Assembly (NCBI GenBank): GCA_903923395.1
Contig: CAIXXM010000141.1
Location: 1 to 38,494 of the forward strand
Reading direction: 5' to 3'
Length of the DNA stretch: 38,494 nucleotides
Origin: an uncultured Acidobacteriia bacterium
GTDB taxonomy: Bacteria > Acidobacteriota > Terriglobia > Bryobacterales > Bryobacteraceae
The translations under genes and the position numbers were made by a program. The notes under the pieces are model-generated. The model worked only from the letters and a program-made list of their open reading frames with translations. It was not told the origin of the DNA and made no database searches. Below are positions 25,004-33,287 of the stretch, one piece after another; positions within the stretch are counted from its first letter, which is position 1, and every line of letters begins with the position of its first letter.

Positions 25004-28000
25004 TTAGTTGATTGTGATCGTTACAGGGATCGTGCCCGTACCGACACTTGCTGCATTTGCCGGTGCCGTGCCGTCTGTCGCTGTAACCGTAGCGTTGACT
25101 ACCGTGGAAGATGGAGCCGCAGTGGTGATCGAGATGATACCGGTCCCATGATCGATCGAGAGCCAACTCAAGGCAGCACTCGTGGAGTCCAGATCATAGT
25201 GGATCGTGCCGGTGTTGCCGGTTGCAGACACGGTGCTGATGTTGCTCGCTGTGCCATTGGCTCCTGCCACCGGTGAGGTGCGGGACATGTGCAGTCCGAC
25301 GACGATGTCGAACGTCACGGTGCCCGTCAGCGGAGTGACTGGCGTTGAGTCTGTCGCTGTCACCGTCACATGATAGGTACCGGCGGGAGTTGTGGCGGAT
25401 GCCGTGATGACGCCGGAATTGCTAATCGCTATTGTTCCCAGCGGAATCGAAACCGGCGAGCCGGAGACGATGGTCGCAATGGAATAGGTGTAGGGATATA
25501 CGCCGCTGGTTGCTGTGATGGTTGAGATCGTCGCTGCGGACCCGAATGTAGAGGTGTAAGGTGCGGACCCGGTCATGCTCATGAAGAGGCCGCCATTGAT
25601 GGTCAGAGTAAAGGTCACTGTACCGGTGACCGGCACATTGGCTGAGTCAGTCGCCGTGACCGTCAGGACAGCACTTCCAGCCGTATTGGCGTTGGGTGTG
25701 CCGGTAATGGCACCGGTTGAGGGATTGAGTGACAGGCCCGAAGGCAGAACACCAGAAGTAACGGCATAGTGATAGTTGCCTGTGCCCTCCGATGCCGTCA
25801 CAGCATTATTGGAACTCGACCACGCGATACCCACCGTTCCGGTGAGGCTTGTGGGGGCGACCACCTTAAGACTCGGGGCTACCCAAACCGATACTCCCGT
25901 TTGACTTGTCGCTGATCCAACGGCCACAGAGACTGGCAATTGTACCGGTGCTGTGATGCCGCTGACAGTTGCTCCGGACATTGTGGTAAAGCTGCCCGTG
26001 GAGGCCGGCAGAGTGGCATTGATCTGATAGAGTCCCGCGACAGCATCGGGAGCAAAGCCCGCATAAGTGACCGTTGCCGCGGCACCGCCGACCGTGACTG
26101 TGGGGGCAGTTGCAAAACATGGCGGCAACCGGTTCGAATTCAGAAGTGCACTCTGGATGACGGTGCCGTCCGCATTCGTCAGATTGACGCTGGTATTCGT
26201 GATGTTACTGGCGTAAGCGTTCAACGAAGTTATGTAACTGGCTGCCGTGACACAGTCCGTGGGATACACCGCACCTGTGGTCGTACCTGCCGCGGAATTG
26301 TCACCAGTGCTGTCTGGAATTCCCAAGCCGGTCAGATAAATCTGAATGGTGTCAGAGTCGCCGCTCGTACTCCGGACACCTGCCGGGTTGGTCTGTGAGA
26401 TGACGGAGTAATTGGAGTTCAGGATCGCGCCTGCACCCTGACCATCCGCACCGACTGTGAAGATGCCAATGTCCTTCGGTGCCACGGTGATTGTGTAAGG
26501 GGAACTGTGGGCGGTGCTCGAAGTGGTGCCAAAGTTCACAACGATATCGACACCGCCGCTACCCAGGTTGGTGGCGATCCCGGAGGGAACCATTGCATTG
26601 ATCTGGTTGTTGGTTGCAAACAGGATGGGAGCCGTTCCAAGGGCGCTGGCATCGGAGTGCTTCTGGAAGGTAACCGTCAGATTCCTGGGAGTCGAACCGG
26701 TGTCCGGGGAGACCTGGGTTCCATAGCGCAGAGTGTTCGGATCCACAGTGCCATAAAGCAGTTGGCTGCTGGAGCAGCCTGTTCCGCCAGAGGAGCAGAA
26801 ATTGGAGCCAAAGATGCTGATCATGTCATAGGGTGCCACGGTCAGATAGTTCGGAGCGCTGACCTGCTGGAATGCTGAGGCGCTGGTGACGGCCTGAATA
26901 ATGGGGTTACTGCCGATATTTAGCAACTGTGTCCCTGATGGCGAACTGCATGTTGACCCGCTTGGATTGCAAATGCCGATCACGACTGGAGAAGAACCTG
27001 TGCCCGCAGTGAAGGGCAGCAAGGAATCGCTGGTTGCGGGAACGTTGATCGTCAGCGAGATATTCGAGGGATTGACGACGGTATAGGTGAGATTGGAGTC
27101 GCTCTGGATTACACCGCCCACCACGATGCCAACGCGCGTCTTCTGTGTCGGGTCCGGGCTGGACACAAAACCGGAACCAAGCAGAGAAATATTGAAGGTC
27201 TGTCCCGACTGCGCCGTGGGAATCGTTGCCGGGCTCAAGCCCGTCAGAGTTGCGCCTGGTGCTTGTACCGTAACATTGAAGGTCACCACGACCGTCGAAA
27301 CCGGGTTGCCCCAAGTCAGGGTGACGGTGCCAGTCAGCACGTTACCCGGCTGCGCAGACGCGAACACTGTGGGGCTGAACGTGACGGCGATCGGCGTTCC
27401 GAAGCTGTACGCCAGACCGCTTTGTTGCGCCGAACTGATGATCGGGTTCAAGGCACCGCCGGATGTAGCCGTATAAGGTATTGGCGCGTCGGAGGATACT
27501 GCCGTGATGGTTGGTGTCGGTAAAGGTGAGCCGATGGTCCACGTCAAGAGTCGCGGATTCGCTTCCTGCACCGTGAGTTTGGCGGGCTTGTTGGTAATCA
27601 GGGCGGTGATCGTAACCGGCAGGTCCGCGTAACCGGAGACCTTCAGATAAACAGTACCGGTATAAGTACCTTGCGCGAGGTTGTCACACGCGGACGTTGT
27701 CGTGAAATGCAGTGTCTTCGGCGCCGTCCCGTTTACGGCATCGACGGTAAGCCAATTCGGGAGACTCGCTGTATTTACGGTAAAGAATGGAGAAGGCAAT
27801 TGCAGATTGGTGGAAGTAATTCTGATATCCGCCGCGCCTGGTGTGCCTGACAGCTTCGTGTAAGAAAGCGTGGCCGGCGAAGGCGTCGCTGCCAGCGGAG
27901 TGGGTGGCACCACCTGAATCGTAATTGCGACGGTTCTATCTGTTGTTGGCGCCGGAGTGGCCGGAAGGGTGATGTTGTAGGTTGCGCTGGTATTTACGGC

Positions 28001-28726
28001 CAGACCGCCGCATCCAGGCACCGCCGGATTGCTGCCATTCGCGGGTACCGTAGGTGTCGCAGCGACTGTGAAGGTGGCTGGATTGCCTGGCGAGGCCGTA
28101 CCGCCCGAGCCCGTCACTGTCAGCCAGGAGGGCAGGGAACTCGTGTTGATGGTGAAGTTCGTACCGCCAACGGCTGTGGAGCCGACGGTGACGGTTTGCG
28201 CCGGTCCCGGCGTGTACGTCGCGGAGGAACCGCTTCCAGACTTGGTGCAACTGATTGTGACGGGTGTGGTCGTCAGGCCGGAAAGGCCCTGTGTATAAGT
28301 AGTGGTGACGGTGACACTGACGTCCGCAAGGACATTCGAGCCCGTACCCGTAGTGAAGTGAAAGGTTCCGGAACCAGTGGTGAAATTCGCACAGAGATTG
28401 GCTGCACTGACGGTGTAAGTGATTCCCGCCGTAGCATTTCCGGTCGTTCCTCCGGTTAGGGTAGTGATTGTCGGTGCCGTTACGATGACGCCGGTTGGCT
28501 GCGTACCGACCCCCACGACGATACCCCCTACAGGGGGCGTCGCAACCGGTTTTACAACAATATTCTGTGCGCTGCCAACACCGGTCTGGGTACTGCAACT
28601 TACTGACACCGTACTCGGTGTGGCTGTGAGAAGATTTGCTGCCTGCAGGCTGCCCGTGGCGGCCATCATCGCCGTCATAGCGACAAGTACTCGTGGGCCG
28701 AGGCGTTTCATTGCCGTAAAGTCCAT
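25004..28726 (-). CDS. Secreted Ig-like repeat protein with Solibacter-type TIGR03437 domain
   Basis: A 1240-residue exported protein. The signal peptide occupies about residues 6-29 (MKRLGPRVLVAMTAMM...LQAAN). BACON/Ig-like Thr/Ser-rich repeats extend to about 485; an IPT/TIG-like domain follows (about 490-605, ATLTGLSPATI). Residues about 620-960 match my recollection of the Solibacter C-terminal domain (YDMISIFGSNF, RYGTQVSP, NNQINAMVPSGI, and GLYQINATLP at its end). Three putative-Ig repeats follow (LPSGLSLNPSTGAITGTP is the clearest). There is no catalytic motif and no sorting tail. It is probably a surface or matrix adhesion protein. AAAGGA lies upstream. It is transcribed alone, divergent from the FHA gene. 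Confidence 0.85.
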   Translation of the reverse strand: MDFTAMKRLGPRVLVAMTAMMAATGSLQAANLLTATPSTVSVSCSTQTGVGSAQNIVVKPVATPPVGGIVVGVGTQPTGVIVTAPTITTLTGGTTGNATAGITYTVSAANLCANFTTGSGTFHFTTGTGSNVLADVSVTVTTTYTQGLSGLTTTPVTISCTKSGSGSSATYTPGPAQTVTVGSTAVGGTNFTINTSSLPSWLTVTGSGGTASPGNPATFTVAATPTVPANGSNPAVPGCGGLAVNTSATYNITLPATPAPTTDRTVAITIQVVPPTPLAATPSPATLSYTKLSGTPGAADIRITSTNLQLPSPFFTVNTASLPNWLTVDAVNGTAPKTLHFTTTSACDNLAQGTYTGTVYLKVSGYADLPVTITALITNKPAKLTVQEANPRLLTWTIGSPLPTPTITAVSSDAPIPYTATSGGALNPIISSAQQSGLAYSFGTPIAVTFSPTVFASAQPGNVLTGTVTLTWGNPVSTVVVTFNVTVQAPGATLTGLSPATIPTAQSGQTFNISLLGSGFVSSPDPTQKTRVGIVVGGVIQSDSNLTYTVVNPSNISLTINVPATSDSLLPFTAGTGSSPVVIGICNPSGSTCSSPSGTQLLNIGSNPIIQAVTSASAFQQVSAPNYLTVAPYDMISIFGSNFCSSGGTGCSSSQLLYGTVDPNTLRYGTQVSPDTGSTPRNLTVTFQKHSDASALGTAPILFATNNQINAMVPSGIATNLGSGGVDIVVNFGTTSSTAHSSPYTITVAPKDIGIFTVGADGQGAGAILNSNYSVISQTNPAGVRSTSGDSDTIQIYLTGLGIPDSTGDNSAAGTTTGAVYPTDCVTAASYITSLNAYASNITNTSVNLTNADGTVIQSALLNSNRLPPCFATAPTVTVGGAAATVTYAGFAPDAVAGLYQINATLPASTGSFTTMSGATVSGITAPVQLPVSVAVGSATSQTGVSVWVAPSLKVVAPTSLTGTVGIAWSSSNNAVTASEGTGNYHYAVTSGVLPSGLSLNPSTGAITGTPNANTAGSAVLTVTATDSANVPVTGTVTFTLTINGGLFMSMTGSAPYTSTFGSAATISTITATSGVYPYTYSIATIVSGSPVSIPLGTIAISNSGVITASATTPAGTYHVTVTATDSTPVTPLTGTVTFDIVVGLHMSRTSPVAGANGTASNISTVSATGNTGTIHYDLDSTSAALSWLSIDHGTGIISITTAAPSSTVVNATVTATDGTAPANAASVGTGTIPVTITIN

Positions 28727-28876
28727 ATGAGGACCATCCTTTTCTTGCGTGTTCTCCGCAACATCTGTCGCGGTGCGGCCGTTCTACAGCCCGCTGTCAG
28801 ACATATCGGCGGTTTCCGGTCAAAACTTTAGGGGTTTCTTTCTGCGCACCTTTGCGAATCGCTTTCCGGCTAAAAT
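28727..28876. promoter_or_regulatory. Divergent promoter region of the surface protein and the FHA/kinase cluster
   Basis: This 150-base gap separates two divergent units and must supply both promoters. For the plus strand, TAAAAT at 28871-28876 is a good -10; the start of transcription would fall on the ATG at 28883, the second in-frame ATG of the FHA gene. TTGCGA at 28852 is only 13 bases from it, too close for a standard -35. For the minus strand, TAGAAC (28786-28781) is a candidate -10. Confidence 0.4.
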
Positions 28877-29752
28877 ATGGGCATGCCGAATCCGACTGCG
28901 GGCCGTATCCAGGGCGACGATCTTGTGACCGAGGTGTTGCGCAACATGGAGGAAGGCCTCTTCCACATCCGGCAAAAAGCGGTGGTTCCCGCCATCTACC
29001 GCTTGTATCTGCACCCGGCTGATTTCGAACCCTTGCGCGATATTGCACCTTTTGTTGGCACGGAAATCCGCGCTGCTTTGGATGACCGTCTTGCCTCCTG
29101 GAACAGTTCGCGCCGGCGGTTCCTTTCGCGTATCGGGCTGGGCGGAGACGCCAATCCCAACGAATTTGTGCGGGCGGCAGATGATTGGCTGGTTGAAATT
29201 CACCCGGATCCAGATGGCAAACTGGCACCGGGCGAAATCGAGGTCTACTCTGATCTCGGTATGGCGCAAAAGACGGAGGCTGCCGCCGGTTCGCTGACCC
29301 GGCGAATTTTCCCGCAGGCTCCCGAACCGGTCGAAACCCAGCCTGCGCCGGTGCCAGAGTCTGCGCCAGCGGTCGAACCGGAGGCTGCTCCTGTTAATTC
29401 CTCTTCATCCCCGGAACTCGATGGCACGAAACCACGCGCATTTGCGTATATCCGTTATGCGGACCAGCGCGGCGCACAAACCTTTGAGGTCACCAAATTA
29501 CAAACGGTGATTGGGAGGGGTGGGCGATCGTTCTGGGTAGATCTGAAGCTGGAAACGGAGCCTGACGTTTCGAGGGAGCATTGCCGGATTGTTCGCGATG
29601 AGCAGACCGGCCGGTTCACGATTGAAGATTTGAGCCAGTTTGGGACGGCGGTCGATGGCAAGCCGGTGGAAAAGGGCGCGGCGGGGGAAGTTCCCGCCCG
29701 GGCTGTGATCAGTCTGGCGGGAGTGATCGACCTGATTTGGGAAGCGGCCTGA
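28877..29752 (+). CDS. FhaA-like protein: DUF3662-type N-terminus plus FHA domain
   Basis: A 291-residue cytoplasmic protein. Residues about 13-80 (DDLVTEVLRNMEEGLFHIRQ, DFEPLRDIAPFVGTEI) resemble the DUF3662/FhaA N-terminal domain. A Pro/Ala/Glu linker (about 140-180) leads to a C-terminal FHA domain (about 188-290) with the phosphothreonine-binding residues Arg in IGRGG and Ser/His in VSREHC. The usual STNGT loop is SQFGT, so the Asn is missing. FHA domains bind phosphothreonine, here probably on the kinase encoded downstream. The start is ATG 28877 or, if leaderless, 28883. The frame continues open after its TGA into the small membrane ORF. Confidence 0.85.
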   Translation: MGMPNPTAGRIQGDDLVTEVLRNMEEGLFHIRQKAVVPAIYRLYLHPADFEPLRDIAPFVGTEIRAALDDRLASWNSSRRRFLSRIGLGGDANPNEFVRAADDWLVEIHPDPDGKLAPGEIEVYSDLGMAQKTEAAAGSLTRRIFPQAPEPVETQPAPVPESAPAVEPEAAPVNSSSSPELDGTKPRAFAYIRYADQRGAQTFEVTKLQTVIGRGGRSFWVDLKLETEPDVSREHCRIVRDEQTGRFTIEDLSQFGTAVDGKPVEKGAAGEVPARAVISLAGVIDLIWEAA

Positions 29753-29785
29753 GCCAGCGACTGGCTTGGCTGGGGAAGGGAAGCC

Positions 29786-29887
29786 TTGCAGGATCTTTTG
29801 TCGGGCCGGATCACCGTGCTCATCGCCATGCTTGCGCTGGCGGTTTTGATGGCCGTATTCGCCATAGCGGCGGAGCGCAAACCATGA
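29786..29887 (+). CDS. 33-residue single-helix membrane ORF
   Basis: A very short ORF starting at TTG, with GGGGAAGGGAA placed just upstream as a ribosome site, and ending in TGA that overlaps the ATG of the phosphatase gene (ATGA). The product is an amphipathic start, one membrane helix of about 21 residues (ITVLIAMLALAVLMAVFAIAA) and a charged tail. It is in the same frame as the FHA gene, and the 11 codons between that gene's TGA and this TTG are also open with GC-rich third positions. Either it is a separate small membrane protein, or it is a membrane anchor added to the FHA protein by stop-codon readthrough, or one gene has been split by a stop. The ATGA coupling supports translation through this stretch. 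Confidence 0.55.
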   Translation: MQDLLSGRITVLIAMLALAVLMAVFAIAAERKP

Positions 29888-31410
29888 ACAGAGGAATTCG
29901 CCATGCCGCACTGAGTCATCAGGGTCGGAGGCGCACGGATAACGAAGACCGGCTGCTCGAAGCACCTGAACTCGGGGTCTTCGGTGTGGTGGACGGGGTC
30001 GGGGGCCATGCTGCGGGAGAGAAGGCTGCGGAGACCGCGGTCGAAGTGATCCGGGAGTGGCTCTCGCGGCGGACGGGAAGTCCGGAGGTCCGGCTGCGCG
30101 AGGCAATCGCTCTTGCCAACAATGAAATCTTCGCGTTGTCGCGTGCCAACCCGGAGTGGCAGGGTATGGCCTGCGTGTTGACCGTGGCTCTCATCGAAGA
30201 TGGCGTGGTCACTGTGGGTCATGTGGGAGATTCCCGTCTGTATCTGATTGAGGACGGCAGGATCACGAAGAAGACGCATGATCATTCGCCGGTTGGTGAG
30301 CGCGAGGACCGCGGTGAGTTATCGGAGTCTGAGGCGATGCGCCACAGCCGGCGGAATGAAATTTACCGCGATGTGGGGACGCAGGAGCGAACGCCGGATG
30401 AGCCCGGTTTCATTGAGATCATCCCTTTCCCCATGCCGGACAACGGGGCCTTGGTGCTTTGTTCGGACGGACTTTCCGATCTTGTGGACAGTGGCAAGAT
30501 CCTGGCGGGCGTGAACCGTTATGCCAGTGATCCGGAGCAGGCCGTGCGGGCGCTTGTTGATGCCGCAAATCAGGCGGGCGGGAAAGATAACATCTCGGTT
30601 GTGCTGGTGGCTGGCACCAGCTTTTCCCCGGTGGTTCAACGGGAACCGGTCCGCAAGCCGGGCAGAGCCAGGGGGTGGCTGGAGGGTGCACTGATCGCCC
30701 TTGGTTGTTTCGCGGTCCTGTTCTATCTTCCGGTTCTGCAGAAGCGCTTTGATACCGGGCCCCACACCATAGCGCTGGGCAATGACTCGATTGCCGCAGC
30801 AATGGCGAAGGCGCATTCGGGAGATACAGTGATCATTCCGCCGGGTACGTTCCGGGAGGACTTACATCTGGCGGAAGGCGTGGCGGTCCGTGTGCAGCAA
30901 TTCGGCAAATCTGTTCTTCTGGGCACCGTGACGGCGAAAGGATTGCACTCGGGTTCGCTCGAAGGGTTGATTGTGCAGGGAGATAGAAATCATCCGCCTG
31001 CGTATGGGGTGAAGTTGGACGAATCCTCTGTAACGATTGCGAATATTCGAGTTTCCGGCGCTGTGACAGGTATTGTTGTTTCGGGGCATTCAGATGCCGT
31101 GGTCGCCGCGAGTCAAATTACGAATAACTTCGGTGCCGGTGTGGAAGTTACCGGGGATGCCAAGCCGCGGCTGGAGGGGAATCTGATTGCCGCAAATGGA
31201 AATGGCAGTCCAGATCAACCAAGGCCGGGCATCGCTGTTACCCAAAGAGCACGGCCAGTGCTGAAAGACAACGCGATTGTGAATAATGCGGCCGAGCCGG
31301 TTTGGGTGGATGCCCCCGGCTATGATGCGCAGGATTTTGAGGAAAATTTCTTTGGTGGTCTCACCGGAAGAAAGGCGATCCGCACCAGCGGCGCGGAGGT
31401 GAAGCCGTAG
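29884..31410 (+). CDS. PP2C family Ser/Thr phosphatase fused to a membrane helix and beta-helix domain
   Basis: A 508-residue protein. Residues 1-245 are a complete PP2C phosphatase with the metal-site Asp residues: Asp22 (NEDR), Asp37 (VVDGVGGHAAGE), LCSDGLSD and GGKDNISVV. A membrane helix follows at about 264-286. Residues about 290-508 form repeated short strands (ATGI/VIVSG, ASQITNNFGAGVEVTG, ARPVLKDNAIVNN) typical of a right-handed parallel beta-helix of the NosD/pectate-lyase type, predicted outside the membrane. It would dephosphorylate the kinase and its targets, as PstP does in actinobacteria; PstP has an extracytoplasmic tail but no beta-helix that I know of. The ATG at 29884 overlaps the small ORF; the kinase gene starts 2 bases after. 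Confidence 0.88.
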   Translation: MNRGIRHAALSHQGRRRTDNEDRLLEAPELGVFGVVDGVGGHAAGEKAAETAVEVIREWLSRRTGSPEVRLREAIALANNEIFALSRANPEWQGMACVLTVALIEDGVVTVGHVGDSRLYLIEDGRITKKTHDHSPVGEREDRGELSESEAMRHSRRNEIYRDVGTQERTPDEPGFIEIIPFPMPDNGALVLCSDGLSDLVDSGKILAGVNRYASDPEQAVRALVDAANQAGGKDNISVVLVAGTSFSPVVQREPVRKPGRARGWLEGALIALGCFAVLFYLPVLQKRFDTGPHTIALGNDSIAAAMAKAHSGDTVIIPPGTFREDLHLAEGVAVRVQQFGKSVLLGTVTAKGLHSGSLEGLIVQGDRNHPPAYGVKLDESSVTIANIRVSGAVTGIVVSGHSDAVVAASQITNNFGAGVEVTGDAKPRLEGNLIAANGNGSPDQPRPGIAVTQRARPVLKDNAIVNNAAEPVWVDAPGYDAQDFEENFFGGLTGRKAIRTSGAEVKP

Positions 31411-31412
31411 CT

Positions 31413-33287
31413 ATGGATCCCAAACTGTTCGGCCGCTATGAGATCATCCGCAAGCTGGCGGGCGGCGGCATGGGTCGCGTATTTCTGGCGTATGACCCGG
31501 TTTTGAACCGCCAGGTCGGTCTCAAGTTAATTGATTCCGGGACGGACCGTGACTCGATGGAGGTTATCGAAGCGGAGCGGCGCGGTGCCATCCTGCAGGA
31601 CCAGCTTGCCAAGCGTGAACCGGGTGGTCGCGTGGCGCAGATCTTCGATGTTGGTGAACGTGAAGGCTACTTCTACATCGCCATGGAGTATATCGAGGGC
31701 GAGGATCTTTCCGAGTTACTTTCGCGGGGTCCTCTGACGCCGGAGCGTTCGGTGTCGATTGCTCTGGACATTCTTGAGGTCCTGGTCAAAGCACACACCT
31801 TTCAGACGACGATTGAGGGCAAGTCGCACCGGGGCATCATTCACGGGGATATCAAGCCGCGTAACATCCGGATTACAACCTCCGGGCAGGTCAAGGTACT
31901 GGACTTCGGTATCGCCAAGGCTGTTTCCATGACCCGCAGCCTGACTTATAACCAGTTTGGTTCTGTTCCTTACTCTTCTCCGGAGCGCTTGCAGACCGGC
32001 GAGATGGATGCGCGGTCGGATGTGTGGTCGGTTGCCGTTGTGTTGTTTGAGATGCTCGCGGGCAAGCCCTATTTCCAATCGGCGGAGCCTTCGAAGCTGG
32101 AGTGGACGATTCGTAACTACAGGGCGCTTTCACCGGAAATCGCGAAGCTGCCTGGCCGGTTGAAAGAGTTGGTTTCCCGCGCGCTTGACCCGGATTTGAA
32201 CCGCAGGTTTTCGAGTGCGGCACTCTTACAACAGGAACTGTATACCTGGCGCGAGTATGGTTCGCAGGCGACCGTCCGGACTGTTGCTGATCCGGAGGCA
32301 ACGCGCCGGACTACCTATTCCGAAGATGCCACCCGGCGGACACCGCGGGCCAATGCGCCTTTGCAGGGTGGTTTTCGCCAAAAGAAGCGCGGTTGGCCGG
32401 TTCTCTCCTGGAACATGCGCTGGATTTTCACTGGTGTCTTTGGTGTCGTGTTTCTGGCGAGTGTATTTACTCTGGTCTATGAGTTTCGGACATGGCGGCA
32501 GGCGGAAGCACTGCGCGGGTCACTGGAAGCGAATAGAATCACGCTGGATCAGGCAAAAGACCAGTATCGCGTGCTGGCGCGGCGTTCTCCCTGGCAGTTC
32601 CCGCTGCTGCCTGCCCGTAACATTCTGCGCGACCGTTACGCCGCGGATGCTGACCGCGTGATTGCGGATTACCGAGAAGCCAGCGACAGCACTCCGGTGT
32701 TCTCAAAAGACTGGCAGCGGGCGAAGAATGCGCTGGCCGCCGCTCTGAATTTCGCACCGCAGGATAAGTCGATCCAGGGCAAACTGAATCTTGCCGATGG
32801 CTATCTGAAACTAACTGCCGGTGATTTGAAGGCTGCACATGCGGACTTTGATACAGCGCGGTCGCTGCTGCCGAATTCGCCTGATCCACATATTGGTTTG
32901 GCGCAGTTCTATATGCGTGGCGGCCGGGATCTGGATAAAGCAGAATCCGAACTGAAAGAGGCGGAGCACCATGGATTCCGCGCGGGCCGCCGGGAGCAGG
33001 CGCAATTGGCCCGTGGATACCGTTTGCGGGCGGAGGAGTGGGTGAAGCAGGCGGATCATGCCAAGGAACTGGCACAGATGGAAGAAGCCCTCACCAGGGC
33101 GGACTCTGACTTCGCCCACGCACAGGAACTTTACAGCGCGGTTGCCCCGTTCTATAACGCGGTGCAATTGGACGCGAAGGTAACAGCGGAACGGAATGCG
33201 GCCGCGAAGAAATTGAACCAGGCGAAGCTCATCCATGCCGATCCGCCTCCGATCACGCCGGCCGAGTATCCAAAGGAGTCCAGATAG
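31413..33287 (+). CDS. Receptor-type Ser/Thr protein kinase with TPR-like C-terminus, non-RD
   Basis: A 624-residue kinase. The kinase domain (about 9-270) has the Gly-rich loop AGGGMGRV, Lys38, catalytic Asp146, Asn151 and DFG at 164-166. The residue before the catalytic Asp is Gly (HGD), not Arg as in HRD, so it is a non-RD kinase; these often do not depend on activation-loop phosphorylation. GSVPYSSPERL is the activation-segment end. A membrane helix (about 336-360) is followed by about 260 residues of helices with TPR-like spacing (ALAAALNFAPQDKSIQGKL, YLKLTAGDLKAAHADFDTAR, LPNSPDPHIGLAQFY), predicted outside the membrane. Mycobacterial PknB has PASTA domains there instead. Its stop abuts the start of the SEDS-PBP gene. 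Confidence 0.9.
   Translation: MDPKLFGRYEIIRKLAGGGMGRVFLAYDPVLNRQVGLKLIDSGTDRDSMEVIEAERRGAILQDQLAKREPGGRVAQIFDVGEREGYFYIAMEYIEGEDLSELLSRGPLTPERSVSIALDILEVLVKAHTFQTTIEGKSHRGIIHGDIKPRNIRITTSGQVKVLDFGIAKAVSMTRSLTYNQFGSVPYSSPERLQTGEMDARSDVWSVAVVLFEMLAGKPYFQSAEPSKLEWTIRNYRALSPEIAKLPGRLKELVSRALDPDLNRRFSSAALLQQELYTWREYGSQATVRTVADPEATRRTTYSEDATRRTPRANAPLQGGFRQKKRGWPVLSWNMRWIFTGVFGVVFLASVFTLVYEFRTWRQAEALRGSLEANRITLDQAKDQYRVLARRSPWQFPLLPARNILRDRYAADADRVIADYREASDSTPVFSKDWQRAKNALAAALNFAPQDKSIQGKLNLADGYLKLTAGDLKAAHADFDTARSLLPNSPDPHIGLAQFYMRGGRDLDKAESELKEAEHHGFRAGRREQAQLARGYRLRAEEWVKQADHAKELAQMEEALTRADSDFAHAQELYSAVAPFYNAVQLDAKVTAERNAAAKKLNQAKLIHADPPPITPAEYPKESR

Noticed and set aside
25575-28730. Several plus-strand frames (for example 27087-27476 and 28419-28730) opposite the surface protein
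   Set aside because: They are Val/Pro-rich mirror images of Thr/Gly-rich repeats, lack ribosome sites and have no family resemblance.
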